Position numbers and translations under genes: made by a program. 8,367 nucleotides of DNA from Deltaproteobacteria bacterium UBA5756. GTDB taxonomy: Bacteria > Desulfobacterota > Syntrophorhabdia > Syntrophorhabdales > Syntrophorhabdaceae. The notes beneath the pieces were generated by a model that saw nothing but the letters and a program-made list of their open reading frames with translations, did not search any database and had not been told where the DNA came from. Of this stretch, positions 6,610 to 8,367 are shown in pieces. Where the stretch lies: contig DIFE01000050.1 of assembly GCA_002418985.1 (NCBI GenBank), positions 1 through 8,367 of the forward strand, in the 5' to 3' direction. The first letter of the stretch is position 1. The number at the start of each line of letters is the position of its first letter.

Positions 6610-6640
6610 TTGACAAAACGGGGGGGATGCTATTTAGTAT
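6610..6640 (+). promoter_or_regulatory. Candidate promoter of the membrane-fused synthase-like gene
   Basis: A consensus -35 box TTGACA occupies 6610-6615. The -10 box is ambiguous: TATTTA (6631-6636, 15-base spacer), TTTAGT (6633-6638, 17) or TAGTAT (6635-6640, 19). The spacer contains a run of seven G (6620-6626). The ATG is about 80 bases downstream. Confidence 0.45.
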
Positions 6641-6646
6641 TACGTT

Positions 6647-6663
6647 TTCCGATTGCATCGGAA
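6647..6663. promoter_or_regulatory. Operator-like dyad just downstream of the candidate promoter
   Basis: TTCCGAT (6647-6653) and ATCGGAA (6657-6663) are perfect 7-bp inverted half-sites around TGC. The site falls at or just after the expected transcription start of the rightward gene, a common place for a repressor to bind. The binding protein is unknown. Confidence 0.35.
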
Positions 6664-6705
6664 GGGGCATATTCCAAAAAAATGACACATCCACACACTG
6701 ACACA

Positions 6706-6711
6706 GGGAGG
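6706..6711 (+). promoter_or_regulatory. Ribosome binding site with long spacing
   Basis: GGGAGG lies 11 bases before ATG 6723. The leader is CA-rich and holds an exact 9-base direct repeat ACACATCCA (6685-6693 and 6715-6723), the second copy running into the start codon. Confidence 0.55.
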
Positions 6712-6722
6712 TCCACACATCC

Positions 6723-8273
6723 ATGAGTCTACTTGAGGCGTATATCATAACTTTCATCGCAAGCTTCTGCAGTCTTGTGATCGAAATGGTCGCGGGGCGC
6801 ATCCTGGCACCTTTTGTCGGGGTATCGATCTACACCTGGACAAGCATCATCGGTGTCATCCTCGCGGGGATCAGCGTAGGCGCCTTTATCGGGGGCAAGC
6901 TGGTCGACCGGTTCCCTACAAGAAAGACCCTCGGGTGGTTGCTGTTCATATCGGGTGTAATGGCGCTCACAATAATACCCCTCACCCATGCCATCGCCGC
7001 TTACCGGTTTCCTGTCTCCCTGATGGCACGGATCTTTATCATCACGTCGATCATCTTCTTCATTCCCGGCTGCGTCCTCGGCACTATCTCCCCCGTTGTC
7101 GTCAAGCTTACGCTGAAAAACCTCGAGAACGCCGGGAACGTCATCGGAAAGATCTACGCCATTTCCACCCTCGGGGCCATCATCGGCACCTTTGTGACGG
7201 GATTTTTCCTGATCTCGTGGATGGGCACACGCACGATCATTCTTTCCATGGGCATCATTCTCCTTCTCGTGGCCCTCCTGGCAGGTGCGATCTTCCGAAA
7301 GAAGGCCAGCATAGCCATCTTCGTCGTCATCGCCGCGCCCGGTCTTTTTTTCATCAATTCCTATCTCTATGCCATCCCTGCGAGCAGCAGGACATACCTC
7401 TACAAGGAAAGCGACTACTACACGATAAAACTGTCGAAGACGACGAGCTCGGACCGGAAAACAGAGCTTGAGGCCATGGTGCTCGACAATCTCATCCATT
7501 CCTACGTCAACCTCAAAGACCCGAAACATATCGAGTACGAATACGAGCGGATTTACGCCGACGTCCTCAAGTGGAAATTCAGCGAACAAACACCTTTCAA
7601 AAGCCTTACCATAGGGGGCGGCGGCTATACCTTTCCCAGGTACATGGAGATAACGTACCCCAGGGCAAAGGTCGATGTGGTCGAGATCGACCCCGCGGTG
7701 ACGAAGATCGTCTACGATCATCTCGGTCTGCCGAAAGATACGAGAATAGTAAGCTACAATACCGACGGCAGATGGTATGTCATGAACTGCAAGGAAAAAT
7801 ACGACCTTGTCTTTACCGACGCCTACAATGATATCTCCATTCCCTATCACCTCACCACGAAGGAATTCCTCCAGCAGATCAAGGACGTCATGAACCCCGG
7901 GGCGATCCTTATGTCCAATATCATCGACAACTTCCAGAAAGGACTCTTCCTGCCTTCCTACATCAAGACCTTAAGGGAGGTCTTCGGGCAGAAGAACGTC
8001 TATCTCATTTCCGTCAGTCCCAATTTCAGGAAGGTACGGATAAGCACCTTCATCGTCATCGCCGGTAACGGCAACTTCGATATCTCCGGATTCCAGTCCT
8101 TCATCCAGAACGGGCTCGGCGCCCGCGCCACATCCTCAATCGTACCCGAGGACCTCATGGACGAGTTTATCAATAGGAAAGATGCCATCGTCATCCGGGA
8201 CGACTACGCCCCCATCGACAACCTGGTAGCCCCCGTCTTCGAGGAAAGGTTCGGGTATAAAAGAGACAGGTAA
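6723..8273 (+). CDS. Seven-helix membrane protein fused to a spermidine-synthase-like domain
   Basis: The protein has 516 residues. The first 215 or so carry about seven hydrophobic segments (near 5-24, 38-58, 70-90, 101-126, 145-165, 168-190 and 196-214), with blocks EMVAGRILAP (21-30) and YAISTLGAIIGTFVTGF (145-161) typical of 'fused MFS/spermidine synthase' proteins. Residues about 225-505 form a Rossmann-type aminopropyltransferase/methyltransferase-like domain: LDNLIHSY (254-261), nucleotide loop LTIGGGG (295-301), VEIDP (320-324), TDAYND (365-370), IPYHLTTKEF (373-382) and DDYAPIDNLVAP (493-504). The acid of the usual GGGDG is absent (GGGGYTF), so true spermidine synthesis is doubtful; the substrate is unknown. 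A GGGAGG ribosome site (6706-6711) stands 11 bases before the ATG, somewhat far. The gene diverges from the two-component operon and appears to be transcribed alone. Confidence 0.88.
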   Translation: MSLLEAYIITFIASFCSLVIEMVAGRILAPFVGVSIYTWTSIIGVILAGISVGAFIGGKLVDRFPTRKTLGWLLFISGVMALTIIPLTHAIAAYRFPVSLMARIFIITSIIFFIPGCVLGTISPVVVKLTLKNLENAGNVIGKIYAISTLGAIIGTFVTGFFLISWMGTRTIILSMGIILLLVALLAGAIFRKKASIAIFVVIAAPGLFFINSYLYAIPASSRTYLYKESDYYTIKLSKTTSSDRKTELEAMVLDNLIHSYVNLKDPKHIEYEYERIYADVLKWKFSEQTPFKSLTIGGGGYTFPRYMEITYPRAKVDVVEIDPAVTKIVYDHLGLPKDTRIVSYNTDGRWYVMNCKEKYDLVFTDAYNDISIPYHLTTKEFLQQIKDVMNPGAILMSNIIDNFQKGLFLPSYIKTLREVFGQKNVYLISVSPNFRKVRISTFIVIAGNGNFDISGFQSFIQNGLGARATSSIVPEDLMDEFINRKDAIVIRDDYAPIDNLVAPVFEERFGYKRDR

Positions 8274-8280
8274 TTAGGAA

Positions 8281-8347
8281 GACAGGCAATAGGTCATGGG
8301 TCATGGGAAAAACCAGGCTTTCCTATCACCTATAACCCACTACTGTC
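8281..8347. repeat. Hairpin repeat, degenerate relative of the 14-base-unit element (copy 2)
   Basis: It begins seven bases after the stop codon of the preceding gene (8271-8273). The outer GACAG (8281-8285) pairs with CTGTC (8343-8347). The arms AGGTCATGGGTCATGGGAAA (8291-8310) and 8319-8338 pair with a few mismatches, closing on GGAAA/TTTCC around an 8-base loop. The words ATGGGTCAT, GGGAAAAA, CTTTCC and TATAACCCA are shared with the element at 2876-2955. Like copy 1 it sits at the 3' end of a gene and may act as a terminator or mRNA-stabilising structure. No T-run follows. Positions 8348-8367 hold nothing recognisable. Confidence 0.65.
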
Positions 8348-8367
8348 CAAAATAATCCATTTCTCGG

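Noticed and set aside
6729..7850. A 373-codon open frame on the minus strand inside the membrane-fused synthase-like gene
   Set aside because: It lies wholly antisense to a gene with clear family motifs. Its translation is a low-complexity run of Asp, Arg, Gly and His with no domain, so it is a codon-bias shadow.
1..8367. Mobile element, prophage or genomic island
   Set aside because: There is no transposase, integrase, phage gene, tRNA junction or paired flanking repeats, and the genes are housekeeping or regulatory with similar composition.

Overview
The window is ordinary bacterial chromosome with a mid-range GC content, carrying seven protein genes (the first one partial) and short, repeat-decorated intergenic gaps. 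The gene content points to an anaerobic, diderm (Gram-negative-type) bacterium. There is a TrmFO-type folate-dependent tRNA methyltransferase, a biotin synthase with cluster ligands of the kind reported for obligate anaerobes, a type IV pilus platform protein, and a periplasmic Do-type protease behind a two-component system. A deltaproteobacterial (Desulfobacterota-like, syntroph-like) origin is my best guess. It rests on protein flavour and the style of the intergenic repeats, not on any search.

Layout. Positions 1-186 hold the 3' end of trmFO (+). A 165-base gap with a small palindromic repeat leads to bioB (352-1338, +). bioB converges on a lone pilC/gspF-type gene (1519-2724, -), and a 9-base-periodic palindrome lies between them. 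Upstream of pilC is a 234-base gap carrying a 23-bp perfect inverted repeat built from 14-base units, just beyond the stop of the next gene. Positions 2959-6502 (-) form a tight operon, transcribed right to left: an OmpR-type response regulator, a membrane sensor histidine kinase overlapping it by 14 bases, and a DegP/HtrA protease 12 bases further on. A 214-base divergent promoter region (6503-6722) separates this operon from a 516-residue protein (6723-8273, +) that joins a seven-helix membrane half to a spermidine-synthase-like domain. A second, degenerate copy of the 14-base-unit hairpin follows its stop codon, and the window ends there.

How the genes work together. The regulator, kinase and protease almost certainly form an envelope-stress module: the kinase senses something outside the inner membrane, and the protease in the same transcript degrades or refolds damaged periplasmic proteins. 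The other genes look like unrelated single units. The points most worth a second look are the altered auxiliary-cluster ligands of BioB, the protease gene inside the two-component operon, the loss of diamine-binding acids in the membrane-fused synthase-like protein, and two families of intergenic hairpin repeats. I see no mobile element, phage, CRISPR array, tRNA or rRNA, and no clearly new multi-gene system.
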